The translations under genes were made by a program, and so were the position numbers. This document shows positions 52,279 through 60,522 of a DNA stretch of 64,000 bases, one piece after another. Each line of letters begins with the position of its first letter. The first letter of the stretch is position 1. Source of the DNA: Blautia hominis (lineage in GTDB: Bacteria; Bacillota; Clostridia; Lachnospirales; Lachnospiraceae); the NCBI GenBank assembly GCA_002270465.1, contig NQOF01000001.1, positions 498,501 to 562,500 of the forward strand, written 5' to 3'. The notes beneath the pieces are model-generated. The model made no database searches and was not told the DNA's origin. It saw nothing but the letters and a program-made list of their open reading frames with translations.

Positions 52279-53898
52279 TTATTCTGCCAGGGCAATATCC
52301 TTGGTCAGCCAGTAATAATCCATCGGATACATTTTCACTCCTGTGACATCTTTTGACGAGAACAGATACGTGGTCTCATACCCGAAGAACACAGTTGCAG
52401 CATCATCCATGATCAGCTGCTGGGTCTCTGTGATCAAATCTCTCCTTGTATCCTCATCAAACTCTGTGACAAGCTGGTCCAGAAGTTTATCCACCTCCGT
52501 ATTGCTGTATCCCATCTGGTTGGAGGATGAGGTGCTGTACCAGTTCTCCCGGAGATACTTTTCCGGGTCACCGGTATTTGCCACCAGTACATTCCAGATA
52601 AGCAGGTCAAACTCCCCTGCATCCCTCATATCAAGCAGCGTTTCATAGCTGACTGTATTTAATTTCACATTGATCCCAATATCTTTCAGACTTGCCTGGG
52701 CTGCCTGTGCATAGACATTGAGCTCCTCACGGCTTGTATATATGACAAATTCCAGTTCCAGCTTCTCCCCGGAAGGTGTCTCCACAAATCCGTCACCATC
52801 TGTATCCTTATATCCGGCTTCCTCCAGAAGTGCTTTAGCACTGTCCGGATCATACGCGTTCTCATCCTTCAGCTCATCAAATCCAAAATCAAGGGTAGGA
52901 GGAACAGGCGCCTTGCCCGCTGTGGCTCCGCCTTCCAGCAAAATGTCACTGTAAGTTTCCTTGTCCAGACCTCTGATGACTGCCTGACGCAGCGCTTTGT
53001 CGGCGAGCACACCATTCTGGTTCATAAAAGCATACGTGGAGCGCAGGGATTCCAACTGCTGTACATTGTAATTTTCACTGTCTTCAAAATCCGCCAGATT
53101 CTCTGTCTTCAGATTGTACGCAATCTGTACCTCACCGGTCTGAAGAGCCATGGAACGTGTTGTTTGGTCATCGATACACTTCAGGGTGACTTTTTCAAGA
53201 GGCACTTCCCCATCCCAATAATAATCATTGCGGACCACCACACAGGAATCTGTAGGGCTGAAAGACTCCACTGCGTATGGCCCTGTGCAGATGGGGCCAT
53301 CCATGGCAAAGGACTCCGTATCCGCCTGTGTATCCACAATGAGGAACAGGGGGTCTGCCAGGCTTCCAGGCAGGATAGCCACCGGCTCTTGTGTTTTTAT
53401 GAGCAGATTCTGCCCTTCCACCTCCATGGACGCAGGCTCAAAGAAAGATACGGCCCTGTCACTAAGTTCAAATGTGCGCTCCAGAGATGCTTTAACCAGC
53501 TCCGGTGTCATGTCGTCTCCATTGGAAAATTTGACACCCTCACGAATCTTAAAGGTCCAGGTAAGCTGATCATCGCTGATCTCCCAGCTCTCCGCCAGAC
53601 ATGGTACGATCTCACCATTTTCATCGAAACGCACCAGCGTCTCACCGACTCCGTATCTGGATACCACCCAGCTAAAATACTGCTCTGTGGGTTCCAGTGT
53701 ATCGGCAAAACTAGTCACGCCTATGGTGATTTCACCGCTGCCCGTACCTGATTGGCCTGACGTGGATGTCTCCTGCGAATTGGCTGTTTCTTTGGCATCC
53801 GCATTTTCCCCGGAACTGTTCCCGCATCCTGCCAGTAATCCCGCTGCAAGGCATCCTGCCAGCAGGGTACCAATGGTTCTTCTGTATAATTTACTCAT
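52279..53898 (-). CDS. Peptide/nickel-type ABC substrate-binding lipoprotein
   Basis: Extracellular solute-binding family 5 protein of 539 aa. The signal MSKLYRRTIGTLLAGCLAAG ends in the lipobox LLAGC. Family hallmarks include GVGETLVRFDENGEIVPCLAESW and LTWTFKIREGVKFSNGD. Members bind peptides, nickel complexes, opines or cobalt chelates. Control of the operon by a cobalamin riboswitch suggests cobalt, a cobalt or nickel chelate, or a corrinoid precursor as the ligand; this is inference. Confidence 0.87.
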   Translation of the reverse strand: MSKLYRRTIGTLLAGCLAAGLLAGCGNSSGENADAKETANSQETSTSGQSGTGSGEITIGVTSFADTLEPTEQYFSWVVSRYGVGETLVRFDENGEIVPCLAESWEISDDQLTWTFKIREGVKFSNGDDMTPELVKASLERTFELSDRAVSFFEPASMEVEGQNLLIKTQEPVAILPGSLADPLFLIVDTQADTESFAMDGPICTGPYAVESFSPTDSCVVVRNDYYWDGEVPLEKVTLKCIDDQTTRSMALQTGEVQIAYNLKTENLADFEDSENYNVQQLESLRSTYAFMNQNGVLADKALRQAVIRGLDKETYSDILLEGGATAGKAPVPPTLDFGFDELKDENAYDPDSAKALLEEAGYKDTDGDGFVETPSGEKLELEFVIYTSREELNVYAQAAQASLKDIGINVKLNTVSYETLLDMRDAGEFDLLIWNVLVANTGDPEKYLRENWYSTSSSNQMGYSNTEVDKLLDQLVTEFDEDTRRDLITETQQLIMDDAATVFFGYETTYLFSSKDVTGVKMYPMDYYWLTKDIALAE

Positions 53899-53952
53899 AA
53901 TATTTTTCTCCTTCTGTATTTACGGCATCTGTGACCTCTGTTACATCTGCCT

Positions 53953-54777
53953 TTACTCTTGTTTCGGATCCAGGATATCCCGGATACTGTCACCCAGCAT
54001 ATTGAAAACAACCACTACCGTTACGATTGCAATACCGGGATAAATCATGAGCCAGGGGGCTTTGGATATGTAAGTTCTGCCCTCGTTGAGCATCAATCCC
54101 CATTCCGGCGTGGGAGCCTGGGCTCCGAATCCCAGAAAAGACAGGGACGCAAGCTCCAGCATCATGGTTCCAATATCCGTGGCAGCAGTCACCAGCATGG
54201 TTGTGATCATATTGGGAATCACGTATTTAGTGATGACCCTGCTTCTTTTTGTACCTGTTACAATGGCAGCCTCAATATACAAATTCTTTTTAATTTTGAG
54301 GACCATACTCCGCGAGAGCCTGGCGTACTTAGTCCAGCTCACTGCGGAGATGGCAATTACGGCATTTACCATATTGGGCCCCAGAAGACCTGCAATGGCA
54401 ATGGCAAGCACCAGACCGGGAAAGGATATCATCATATCGGCAATCCGCATGATCACAGCATCCACAATCCCTCCAAAATATCCTGCCAGTATGCCAAGTG
54501 TGGTTCCCACCAAAAAAATCACAGCCACAAGACACAGGGTCATTGTCAGGGATGACCTGGTCCCATAGATGACTCTGGAGAGCACATCCCTCCCCAGTTT
54601 ATCGGTCCCCCAGGCATAGTCACCGCCCGGCCCCTGCAAAGAATCACTCATCACAGCCTCATATGGATCTTTTGGTGCTATCCATGGGGCGAAAACTGCA
54701 ACTGCGGCAATGGCGGCAGCCAGCAGGAGAAAGACTGTAAACTGTTTATTGTTCTTCAAAAACCTCAAAACCTTCAA
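53953..54777 (-). CDS. ABC transporter permease (OppC/NikC-like)
   Basis: Membrane subunit of 274 aa with five to six helices. The N-terminal OppC domain precedes PKDPYEAVMSDSLQGPG and YAWGTDKLGRDVLSRVIYGTR; the ATPase-contact loop reads EAAIVTGTKRSRVITKYVIP near 190. It lies 1 nt downstream of the NikB-like permease and is the second gene of the operon. Confidence 0.9.
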   Translation of the reverse strand: MKVLRFLKNNKQFTVFLLLAAAIAAVAVFAPWIAPKDPYEAVMSDSLQGPGGDYAWGTDKLGRDVLSRVIYGTRSSLTMTLCLVAVIFLVGTTLGILAGYFGGIVDAVIMRIADMMISFPGLVLAIAIAGLLGPNMVNAVIAISAVSWTKYARLSRSMVLKIKKNLYIEAAIVTGTKRSRVITKYVIPNMITTMLVTAATDIGTMMLELASLSFLGFGAQAPTPEWGLMLNEGRTYISKAPWLMIYPGIAIVTVVVVFNMLGDSIRDILDPKQE

Positions 54778-54778
54778 A

Positions 54779-55717
54779 TCACTGTTCCTCCTTTAGTCTG
54801 GGGTCCAATCGGTTATAGGAAAGGTCTACCAGCAGATTGATCCCCATATAGAGGAGCGCGATCCACAGTACATAGCCCTGCACTAGGGGATAGTCACGGC
54901 AGGATATGGCTTTTACCGCCATGCTTCCCATACCCGGCCAGTTGTATATGATTTCCACAACAGCAGTTCCCCCAAGAAGGCTTCCCAGGGAGAGTCCCAG
55001 CAATGTTACCAGAGGCAGCATGGCATTGGGCAGCACATGCTTCCATAGAATGGTGCTCTCTTTGATACCCCGCATACGGGCGCCCGTCACATAGTCCTGA
55101 TTCAGTTCCTCCAGGACAGCTATTCTGACCTGCCTGGTATATTTCGCAGACATGGCGATCGCCAGTGTCACAGCGGGGAGAATCAGGGATTTGAAATCCG
55201 TGCTTCCTCCTGATACAGATACCCACCGAAGCGTCACGCCAAAGACACTCAGCAGAATCAGCCCAATCCAAAAGTTGGGAATGGACACACCAAAGAACGT
55301 CAGGCCCTTCACCAGGTAATCCACCCATTTATTCTGATATACTGCCGATAAGATGCCCAGCGGTACAGACACCAGCACCATGATGACCAGAGAGGCCAAG
55401 GCCAGTTCAAATGTGGGCCAGAAGCAGGATACCAGTTTCTCCACCACAGGGACCTTCATGGAATAAGAGGTGCCCATATCCCCTGTCACCACTCCTTTCA
55501 GCCAGGTCCCGTACTGTACCAGGAATGGTTTATCCAGTCCCAGTTCAGCCCTTGTCTTTGCCAGCAGCTCCGGCGTGGGCACATTGCCGCACTCTGTGAG
55601 CATGATTTCCGCCGGATCACCTGGGGACAGATAGGTGAGCCCAAATGTAAAAAAACTGATTCCTATCAATACAATCACAATTTGGAGCAGTCTTCTGCCT
55701 ACGTTTTTCTTATTCAA
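54779..55717 (-). CDS. ABC transporter permease (OppB/NikB-like)
   Basis: First gene of the operon, about 312 aa with six helices. LSPGDPAEIMLTECG near 35 and the loop NQDYVTGARMRGIKESTILW near 195 fit NikB/DppB. The start is most likely TTG at 55717, 8 nt after GGAGG; an ATG five codons upstream (55732) overlaps that ribosome site. A long open frame further upstream is part of the riboswitch region and not coding. The leader contains the cobalamin riboswitch and a terminator. Confidence 0.88.
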   Translation of the reverse strand: MNKKNVGRRLLQIVIVLIGISFFTFGLTYLSPGDPAEIMLTECGNVPTPELLAKTRAELGLDKPFLVQYGTWLKGVVTGDMGTSYSMKVPVVEKLVSCFWPTFELALASLVIMVLVSVPLGILSAVYQNKWVDYLVKGLTFFGVSIPNFWIGLILLSVFGVTLRWVSVSGGSTDFKSLILPAVTLAIAMSAKYTRQVRIAVLEELNQDYVTGARMRGIKESTILWKHVLPNAMLPLVTLLGLSLGSLLGGTAVVEIIYNWPGMGSMAVKAISCRDYPLVQGYVLWIALLYMGINLLVDLSYNRLDPRLKEEQ

Positions 55718-55780
55718 CTTTTTTACCTCCATTGTTATATGCAGCCATTTCGTACCGAATAACTGCGGCACCTCCGACGC

Positions 55781-55812
55781 AAAAAAAGGACAGCCTGATG
55801 CACAGACTGTCC
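55781..55812 (-). terminator. Riboswitch-linked terminator
   Basis: Hairpin GGACAGtCTGTG / CAgGCTGTCC with T7 on the minus strand, between the cobalamin aptamer and nikB; probably the expression platform. Confidence 0.8.
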
Positions 55813-55892
55813 CTACTCTCAAAATATATAAAAAAACGCAGAATCCTGCCGTTATTTCAAGAGTTCCCATCAGCCGTGTGAAACATCTCAAA

Positions 55893-56050
55893 GATATAAG
55901 CAGTTCTCCTGACTCCAGTTCAACGCCCCCAGATACCTTCCCGGACGCTTGTCCAGTGGCATAACATCTGAGCGCTCCCTGTCACAGTGGCGGGACCGTA
56001 CCGGACTTACACCGGTTTCTCTTTTCATGCTGTATCAGCAACTTATATCC
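55893..56050 (-). ncRNA. Cobalamin riboswitch
   Basis: On the minus strand P1 pairs GATATAAG with CTTATATC. Between them are all B12-box blocks: GGTGTAAGTCCGGTACGGTC, CCGCCACTGTGA, GCCACTGG, GGGAAGG and the B12-box end GAGTCAGGAGAACTG. Bound adenosylcobalamin should favour termination at 55781-55812 and shut off the Nik/Opp-type importer. Confidence 0.95.
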
Positions 56051-56074
56051 TGTATGATCATTCTCTAAGTCCTT

Positions 56075-56102
56075 ATTATACTTGAATATCAGGGGAATGC
56101 AA
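56075..56102 (-). promoter_or_regulatory. Promoter of the riboswitch-controlled transporter
   Basis: TTGCAT (56097-56102), 16-nt spacer, TATAAT (56075-56080). Confidence 0.7.
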
Positions 56103-56261
56103 CTTTTTATGTATCACAATTTGTTATAGATGGAACTCTTATCACTCAGTCTCTTACAGCCCTTTTTGAAATAAAAGCTAAAAAAGCCCTTGCAATCCGG
56201 TAAAAACCTGTTATAATAATATCTTGTCAGAGAGAGTTGCTGACATATTCATAAATATCAT

Positions 56262-56343
56262 GGACGGTTTCCCGAGTGGCCAAAGGGGACAGACTGTAAA
56301 TCTGCTGCAAATTGCTTCGGTGGTTCGAATCCACCACCGTCCA
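56262..56343 (+). tRNA. tRNA-Tyr (GTA)
   Basis: Acceptor stem GGACGGT / ACCGTCC, long variable arm as in type II tRNAs, anticodon loop CTGTAAA with GTA, T-loop GGTTCGAATCC. CCA is not fully encoded beyond the discriminator A. Confidence 0.95.
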
Positions 56344-56378
56344 TTTTATCGGATAGGTTCGCCTATCCGATATCTTTT

Positions 56379-56464
56379 GCCGCAGTGGCGGAACTGGCAG
56401 ACGCCCGGGACTTAAAATCCCGTGGGTAGTGATACCCGTACCGGTTCGATTCCGGTCTGCGGCA
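56379..56464 (+). tRNA. tRNA-Leu (TAA)
   Basis: Acceptor stem GCCGCAG / CTGCGGC, long variable arm GGGTAGTGATACCC, anticodon loop CTTAAAA with TAA, T-loop GGTTCGATTCC. Its 3' end is the integration site of the island that follows (duplicated at 57357). Confidence 0.95.
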
Positions 56465-56465
56465 T
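56442..56465 (+). other. att site (3' end of tRNA-Leu)
   Basis: The 24-bp stretch CGGTTCGATTCCGGTCTGCG plus GCAT recurs at 57357-57380 with one mismatch. Tyrosine integrases typically use such tRNA 3' ends. Confidence 0.75.
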
Positions 56466-56477
56466 TGAGAAAAAATG

Positions 56478-56517
56478 AGAGAAACGTTGAATCTACAGCG
56501 TTTCTCTTATTTTTTTG
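56478..56517 (+). terminator. Terminator of the tRNA pair
   Basis: GAGAAACG / CGTTTCTC stem with TTATTTTTTT. Confidence 0.85.
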
Positions 56518-56527
56518 TCTCTAAAAG

Positions 56528-56546
56528 TTTGAACACCTTTGAACAC
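56528..56546. repeat. TTTGAACAC direct repeat, first site
   Basis: TTTGAACACC immediately followed by TTTGAACAC. Related pairs lie at 57271-57300 and 62122-62151, with a degenerate one at 62753. In all cases they sit by integrase 3' sequence or at the end of a cargo gene. Confidence 0.7.
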
Positions 56547-56547
56547 T

Positions 56548-56730
56548 TTATAATGAAATCCCAAGTTTCTGAAAAGCAAGCATATTATTTTCCCCCTTGT
56601 TGACATTTCTCAGATAGTGGAGAGTAGTTGCTACTTCACTATGCCCCATTAGATAACTAAGGGTTGTGAGATTATTTCCGTCAAAGAAAGAACTATATGT
56701 GGAAAGTATACAGAAAATAGCAGACAGCAC
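56548..56730 (-). pseudogene. Tyrosine recombinase (integrase) 3' fragment
   Basis: A fragment of about 45-60 codons encodes the C-terminal catalytic segment of an XerC-like phage or ICE integrase: LTTLSYLMGHSEVATTLHYL, which holds the conserved LxGH and the final Tyr region. The rest of the integrase is absent. Its location next to the tRNA-Leu att site is typical of an integrated element that has since been deleted. Confidence 0.78.
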
Positions 56731-56764
56731 AATTGCAAAAGTGTTGTCTGTTATTCTTTTCTAG

Positions 56765-56847
56765 TCTCTTGTACCTTTTTTCCTGGTGCATTTTATAAAA
56801 TCGTATTATACTGTGAGTAGTGGAAGTCAAACAAATTAAAATTTATA
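56765..56847 (+). promoter_or_regulatory. Repeated promoter cassette, copy P1
   Basis: About 80 bp that recur at 61430-61508 and 62314-62396. It contains the palindrome ATTTTATAAAAT inside the promoter spacer, a TATACT -10 box, and GTGAGTAGTGGAAGTCAA downstream. It drives the 118-aa membrane protein gene. Confidence 0.75.
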
Positions 56848-56890
56848 AAACTTAGAAGTCTTAGTAAAGCATGCAGGAAGGAAAATCAAA

Positions 56891-57247
56891 ATGTCAAAAA
56901 GAAAAATAGGTATAGGTTCAATATCATTATTGTTAGTTATAATTGCACTTATTTGGAGTTACAATATTTTTGGATTTTGTTTGGGAGATAAAGTTTTAAG
57001 TAATTTTAACTTACCGACATGGTCGAATGGAAACAATGAACAGATTGTAAATACTTTTTCTATAGTTACATTTGACAATAAAGGACAAGGTATTCATTAT
57101 ACTGCATATTATTCTCTTATATTCGTATTACCGGCTTTGGTATTAGCTTTAAAGAATAAAAATCATTTGTATGCGATTATAGGAAAATGGATGTCAATCA
57201 TTTTTATTGCGTTATTGTTAATCAGTCCACTGTTAGTAATGATTTAA
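56891..57247 (+). CDS. Hypothetical membrane protein, 118 aa
   Basis: Predicted membrane protein with three to four helices (ISLLLVIIALIWSYNIFG at residue 12, a central pair near 75-90 and a C-terminal helix). An extracellular-looking loop of about 40 residues separates helix 1 from the rest. No family is recognised. Codon use and base composition are AT-rich compared with the chromosome to the left. CAGGAAGG precedes the ATG. It stands alone behind promoter cassette P1 and is followed 24 nt later by a TTTGAACAC repeat. Confidence 0.7.
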   Translation: MSKRKIGIGSISLLLVIIALIWSYNIFGFCLGDKVLSNFNLPTWSNGNNEQIVNTFSIVTFDNKGQGIHYTAYYSLIFVLPALVLALKNKNHLYAIIGKWMSIIFIALLLISPLLVMI

Positions 57248-57270
57248 TCATACAATTGCAGTTTGTACGC

Positions 57271-57300
57271 TAGATATCTTTGAACACATTTTGAACACCC
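57271..57300. repeat. TTTGAACAC direct repeat, second site
   Basis: TAGATATCTTTGAACACATTTTGAACACCC. The first 17 bases are identical to the copy at 62122. Confidence 0.8.
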
Positions 57301-57356
57301 GGACCGCGATGTAGTCTTCAAATCCTCTTTCTATCAGTATTTGTGATTACTTGAAA

Positions 57357-57380
57357 CGGTTCGATTCCTGTCTGCGGCAT
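57357..57380 (+). other. Duplicated tRNA-Leu 3' end (attR-like)
   Basis: 24 bp matching the tRNA-Leu 3' end at 56442-56465 with one G-to-T change, followed as in the original by a short A-rich stretch and a terminator (57390-57412). No tRNA is encoded here; only the T-arm and acceptor 3' strand remain. Confidence 0.85.
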
Positions 57381-57389
57381 TTGAAAAAG

Positions 57390-57412
57390 CCTTGAGAAAT
57401 CAAGGTTTTTTT
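57390..57412 (+). terminator. Terminator after the att copy
   Basis: CCTTGA-GAAA-TCAAGG followed by T7. Confidence 0.85.
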
Positions 57413-57456
57413 GATATTCAGAAATATTTCTTTATATGGTCTATAAAGGATCTGAC

Positions 57457-57590
57457 GTAATTGTTCAGTACCCTCACAGTTACAGGCAAAAATCCATGCA
57501 GAATCGCCTTTGGCGATGGGATTTTTGCTTGGCCGTGGTACACTTTCTTACGGTCAGCGCAGTGAATGCGCAGACCTACTGAATAGTTAC
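57457..57590 (+). mobile_element. MITE family 1, copy 2
   Basis: 134 bp, nearly identical to the copies at 38.8-39.1 kb, with ends GTAATTGTTCAG / CTGAATAGTTAC and a perfect 8-bp target duplication GATCTGAC (57449-57456 and 57591-57598). It is inserted in the island, so the family was active after the island arrived. Confidence 0.93.
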
Positions 57591-57735
57591 GATCTGACAT
57601 CACTTTGGCGTAAGTGGTAGCCTAAAACGGAATCAGAAAATTTTAGGTTTATGGGAAATAACCGTATGATAAGTGAGACATGGTGAAGAGATTTGTGTTA
57701 AGATACTATGTATATGGGGTTAGGAGAAAAGGAAA

Positions 57736-58953
57736 ATGAATGATGTAGACTATAAGGCAAAATTGTTTGAGATGATTATAAGTGGAAAAGGATTGCAATA
57801 TGTCATGGACGAATGTTCTGAATTGCTGGGCAATCCTTTTGTATTTTCAAATCAATCGCTACAGTTGGTATGCAAAAGCTCTTCATGTAATTTATTTCCA
57901 GAAGTGTTTAACTGGATCGAATGTAATAATGAAGAAAAAATGAGAGTTGCGGAAGAAGCAAATAGTGCAGGATATTTTAGAGATATTTATGCAAGTGATT
58001 CTCCTGTATGTGGAAATATTACAGGTATTCAGGAAAACTGGATTGCAGCCAGAGTGCGTTTGAAAAATCAGGTACTTGGAAATATATTGGTAGCGGATTG
58101 TCAGAGCGCATTTACAAAAGAAAGTCAAGAATTATTGCCTTTTATATGCCAAACGATTGCATTTACATTGCAGCAGATAAATAAACCAAATAATGATTAT
58201 CATAAATATGCTCCTTTGCTTATTGAATTGCTTGATGGAAATCTGGATGATAATTATAATGATGAAATAGTGCGTACACATTTTAAAATTTTAAATCAGA
58301 TGTTACCTCCTAAAATGCGTATTTTGATTGTACGACCTAATGGATTAGAGCGCACAGTAAATATGTCTATCCTTGACGCCCAATTGAGCGCACAGTTTCC
58401 ATTATCTTTTGGAATTATTTATAAAAATGATTGTGTCCGTATTTTAGATGGCACACTTACAAATGAAGCTATAGAGGAAAGATCGCTTAGATATATGTAT
58501 AGAGATTATACGACATGTGGAATTAGTCGTGTTTTTGCGTCTACCCTCTCTATGCATGATGGGTATCTTCAGGCAGATGCAGCAGTACGGCTAAACAAAA
58601 AATCAACAAAGGGTATTATCAAATATTTTGATGATGTTACAGGTCCATTTCTATTAGAACAGACGGTGGCAGCAAACAACATGTCGGCAGAAGGAATGAT
58701 TCTCCCGGAAATTTTACCACTTCTAGAAACAAGCGAAACTTCAAATTCGGAAAGGCTGCAAGATTTGGCTGCATACTTAAGCTGCGGACGTAATGTTACA
58801 CGAGCTGCTGAATTACGGAAAGTGCATAAGAATTCTATGTATTATCGTTTGGATCGTATTATAGAATTGACAGATCTGAATTTGAATGATGATGATACGT
58901 GTATTCAACTGATAATTTCCCTTTCATTACTGGGAGTGCTCCCTTTTCGCTAA
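57736..58953 (+). CDS. PucR/CdaR-type transcriptional regulator
   Basis: Regulator of 405 aa with a GAF-like or PucR sensory N-terminus (residues 1-150), a middle domain, and a C-terminal Fis-type HTH of the PucR family (ARNVTRAAELRKVHKNSMYYR-like region near 350-385). PucR proteins respond to purine or amino-acid breakdown products. It lies upstream of the GcvT-like gene on the same strand, separated by about 215 bp that should contain the target promoter. AT-rich composition agrees with the island. Confidence 0.82.
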   Translation: MNDVDYKAKLFEMIISGKGLQYVMDECSELLGNPFVFSNQSLQLVCKSSSCNLFPEVFNWIECNNEEKMRVAEEANSAGYFRDIYASDSPVCGNITGIQENWIAARVRLKNQVLGNILVADCQSAFTKESQELLPFICQTIAFTLQQINKPNNDYHKYAPLLIELLDGNLDDNYNDEIVRTHFKILNQMLPPKMRILIVRPNGLERTVNMSILDAQLSAQFPLSFGIIYKNDCVRILDGTLTNEAIEERSLRYMYRDYTTCGISRVFASTLSMHDGYLQADAAVRLNKKSTKGIIKYFDDVTGPFLLEQTVAANNMSAEGMILPEILPLLETSETSNSERLQDLAAYLSCGRNVTRAAELRKVHKNSMYYRLDRIIELTDLNLNDDDTCIQLIISLSLLGVLPFR

Positions 58954-59169
58954 ACTTATAAGTAAAGTGGACATTTGCATTCTGATTTGCTACATGCTTA
59001 TCTGTATCCAACTTGATTTGTGCTATTAGAACAAAAATAGCCTGGTTAATTCATGTATAACGCCGTGGTTTTTGTGCGAAATGAATGATATGATTCCCAT
59101 ATCACATATATTGCAGGTGTTTCTTTTATAAATATTTACACATCTGCTTCGTACGAAAGGAGTTTTTAC

Positions 59170-60522
59170 ATGAACAAGATTGAAAAGATACCGTCATTTA
59201 ACCAGAATCTACTTACCTACGAACCGATTTTCCCCCGCAACGAGGTTTATATGCGTTGGCTTAATAAGCTCGTATTATGGGAGGGAGATGAGAACGCAAC
59301 ATGGGTTGAAAGTTCCAGAGCTTATTTTGAGGGAACCTATATTCATGCAGGCATTTCTAATAACTCAGTAGTTTTTACTGGGGTTGATGCACAGCAGCTC
59401 ATATCAGATGCCTCTATTAATAATGTATGGAAATGGAAAATTGGACGTTGTAAGCATTTGGTACAGCTTGACAATAATGGATTAATTATGAATCATGGCT
59501 TATTTGTTCGTGACGCAGAAGATTCATTCCGAGCTACCGCATGTGATGTGACGCCGCTAATGATGCTAATGCGGAAGCGCAAATATGATGTACAAATGAC
59601 ACAGATAGATCAATTTGTTTTTCAGTTTTCTGGACCGCGTTCTCTTACTGTAATTGAGCGTGTAACACAGACAAATCTTCATGATGTGAAATTTCTGGAG
59701 GTTCGCCCAGTTACCATTCCGGGAATTGATGCAAAGTTTGAAGTATGCCGTATTGGAATGTCCGGTACCCTGGCCTATGAGCTTCGAGGGGATGCAGAAT
59801 GGGGACCCACAGTATACAAAATGGCTTATGAAAAAGGTCAACAGGATGGCCTGAAACGTTTAGGGGCTCGTGATTATCACGTAAATCATACATTTGGTGG
59901 ATATCCACAGATGGCATGTTCTTTCATGCAGTCTTATAATTATGAACCATGGTATGCGGATATGTGCATGAAAATGTTTACATATGAGCCAAGAAATAAC
60001 GGTTCTGTTGATCCGGAGGATAACAGAGCAAGATGCCGATCCGCTGCAGAAGTTGATTGGGCATGGATGGCAGATTTTAATCACGACTTTGTTGGAAAAG
60101 AAGCGTTACAAGAAGAAGTGCAGCATCCGAAGCGTAAAATTGTAACACTGGAGTGGAATAAAGAGGATATTGTTGATATATACGCATCACAGTTTACGGA
60201 CGATCCGTATAAATATATGGAAATGCCTTCTGGAGTGAATGAATTTGCTGGTGACCACCAGAACTATGTATGCGATGCAGATGGCAATGTGATTGGCATT
60301 TCAGCAGTACCAGTATATAGTTCCTGGTATCATACCACTATCAGCGAAACGATTCTTGATATTGATAAAATTAAAAAAGGCGCGGAAGTATATGTCCAAT
60401 GGGGTGATTTTGGAGGTAAAATTAAAAATGTTCGAGCAACCATTACCCGTTACCCTTACATTGATTTAGTTGATAACAAAGATTATGACTTAGGCACTGT
60501 CCCATGTGGGGTAGCCGAATAG
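59170..60522 (+). CDS. GcvT/DmdA-like folate-dependent aminomethyl or demethyl transferase
   Basis: 450-aa protein of the aminomethyltransferase superfamily (GcvT, DmdA, LigM). Features are the folate-binding region FQFSGPRSLTVIERVTQ near 160, RIGMSGTLAYELRGD near 205 and a C-terminal barrel (WGDFGGKIKNVRATITRYPY near 420). No other glycine cleavage genes are nearby. Members remove methyl or aminomethyl groups onto tetrahydrofolate, with substrates including DMSP, aromatic O-methyl ethers and glycine. The substrate here is open. GAAAGGAG precedes the ATG. It is followed with no gap by a membrane protein gene. Confidence 0.8.
   Translation: MNKIEKIPSFNQNLLTYEPIFPRNEVYMRWLNKLVLWEGDENATWVESSRAYFEGTYIHAGISNNSVVFTGVDAQQLISDASINNVWKWKIGRCKHLVQLDNNGLIMNHGLFVRDAEDSFRATACDVTPLMMLMRKRKYDVQMTQIDQFVFQFSGPRSLTVIERVTQTNLHDVKFLEVRPVTIPGIDAKFEVCRIGMSGTLAYELRGDAEWGPTVYKMAYEKGQQDGLKRLGARDYHVNHTFGGYPQMACSFMQSYNYEPWYADMCMKMFTYEPRNNGSVDPEDNRARCRSAAEVDWAWMADFNHDFVGKEALQEEVQHPKRKIVTLEWNKEDIVDIYASQFTDDPYKYMEMPSGVNEFAGDHQNYVCDADGNVIGISAVPVYSSWYHTTISETILDIDKIKKGAEVYVQWGDFGGKIKNVRATITRYPYIDLVDNKDYDLGTVPCGVAE

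Noticed and set aside
55733-55891. N-terminal extension of the NikB-like permease
   Set aside because: The region is the riboswitch expression platform with a terminator hairpin; a TTG start after GGAGG fits the family length.
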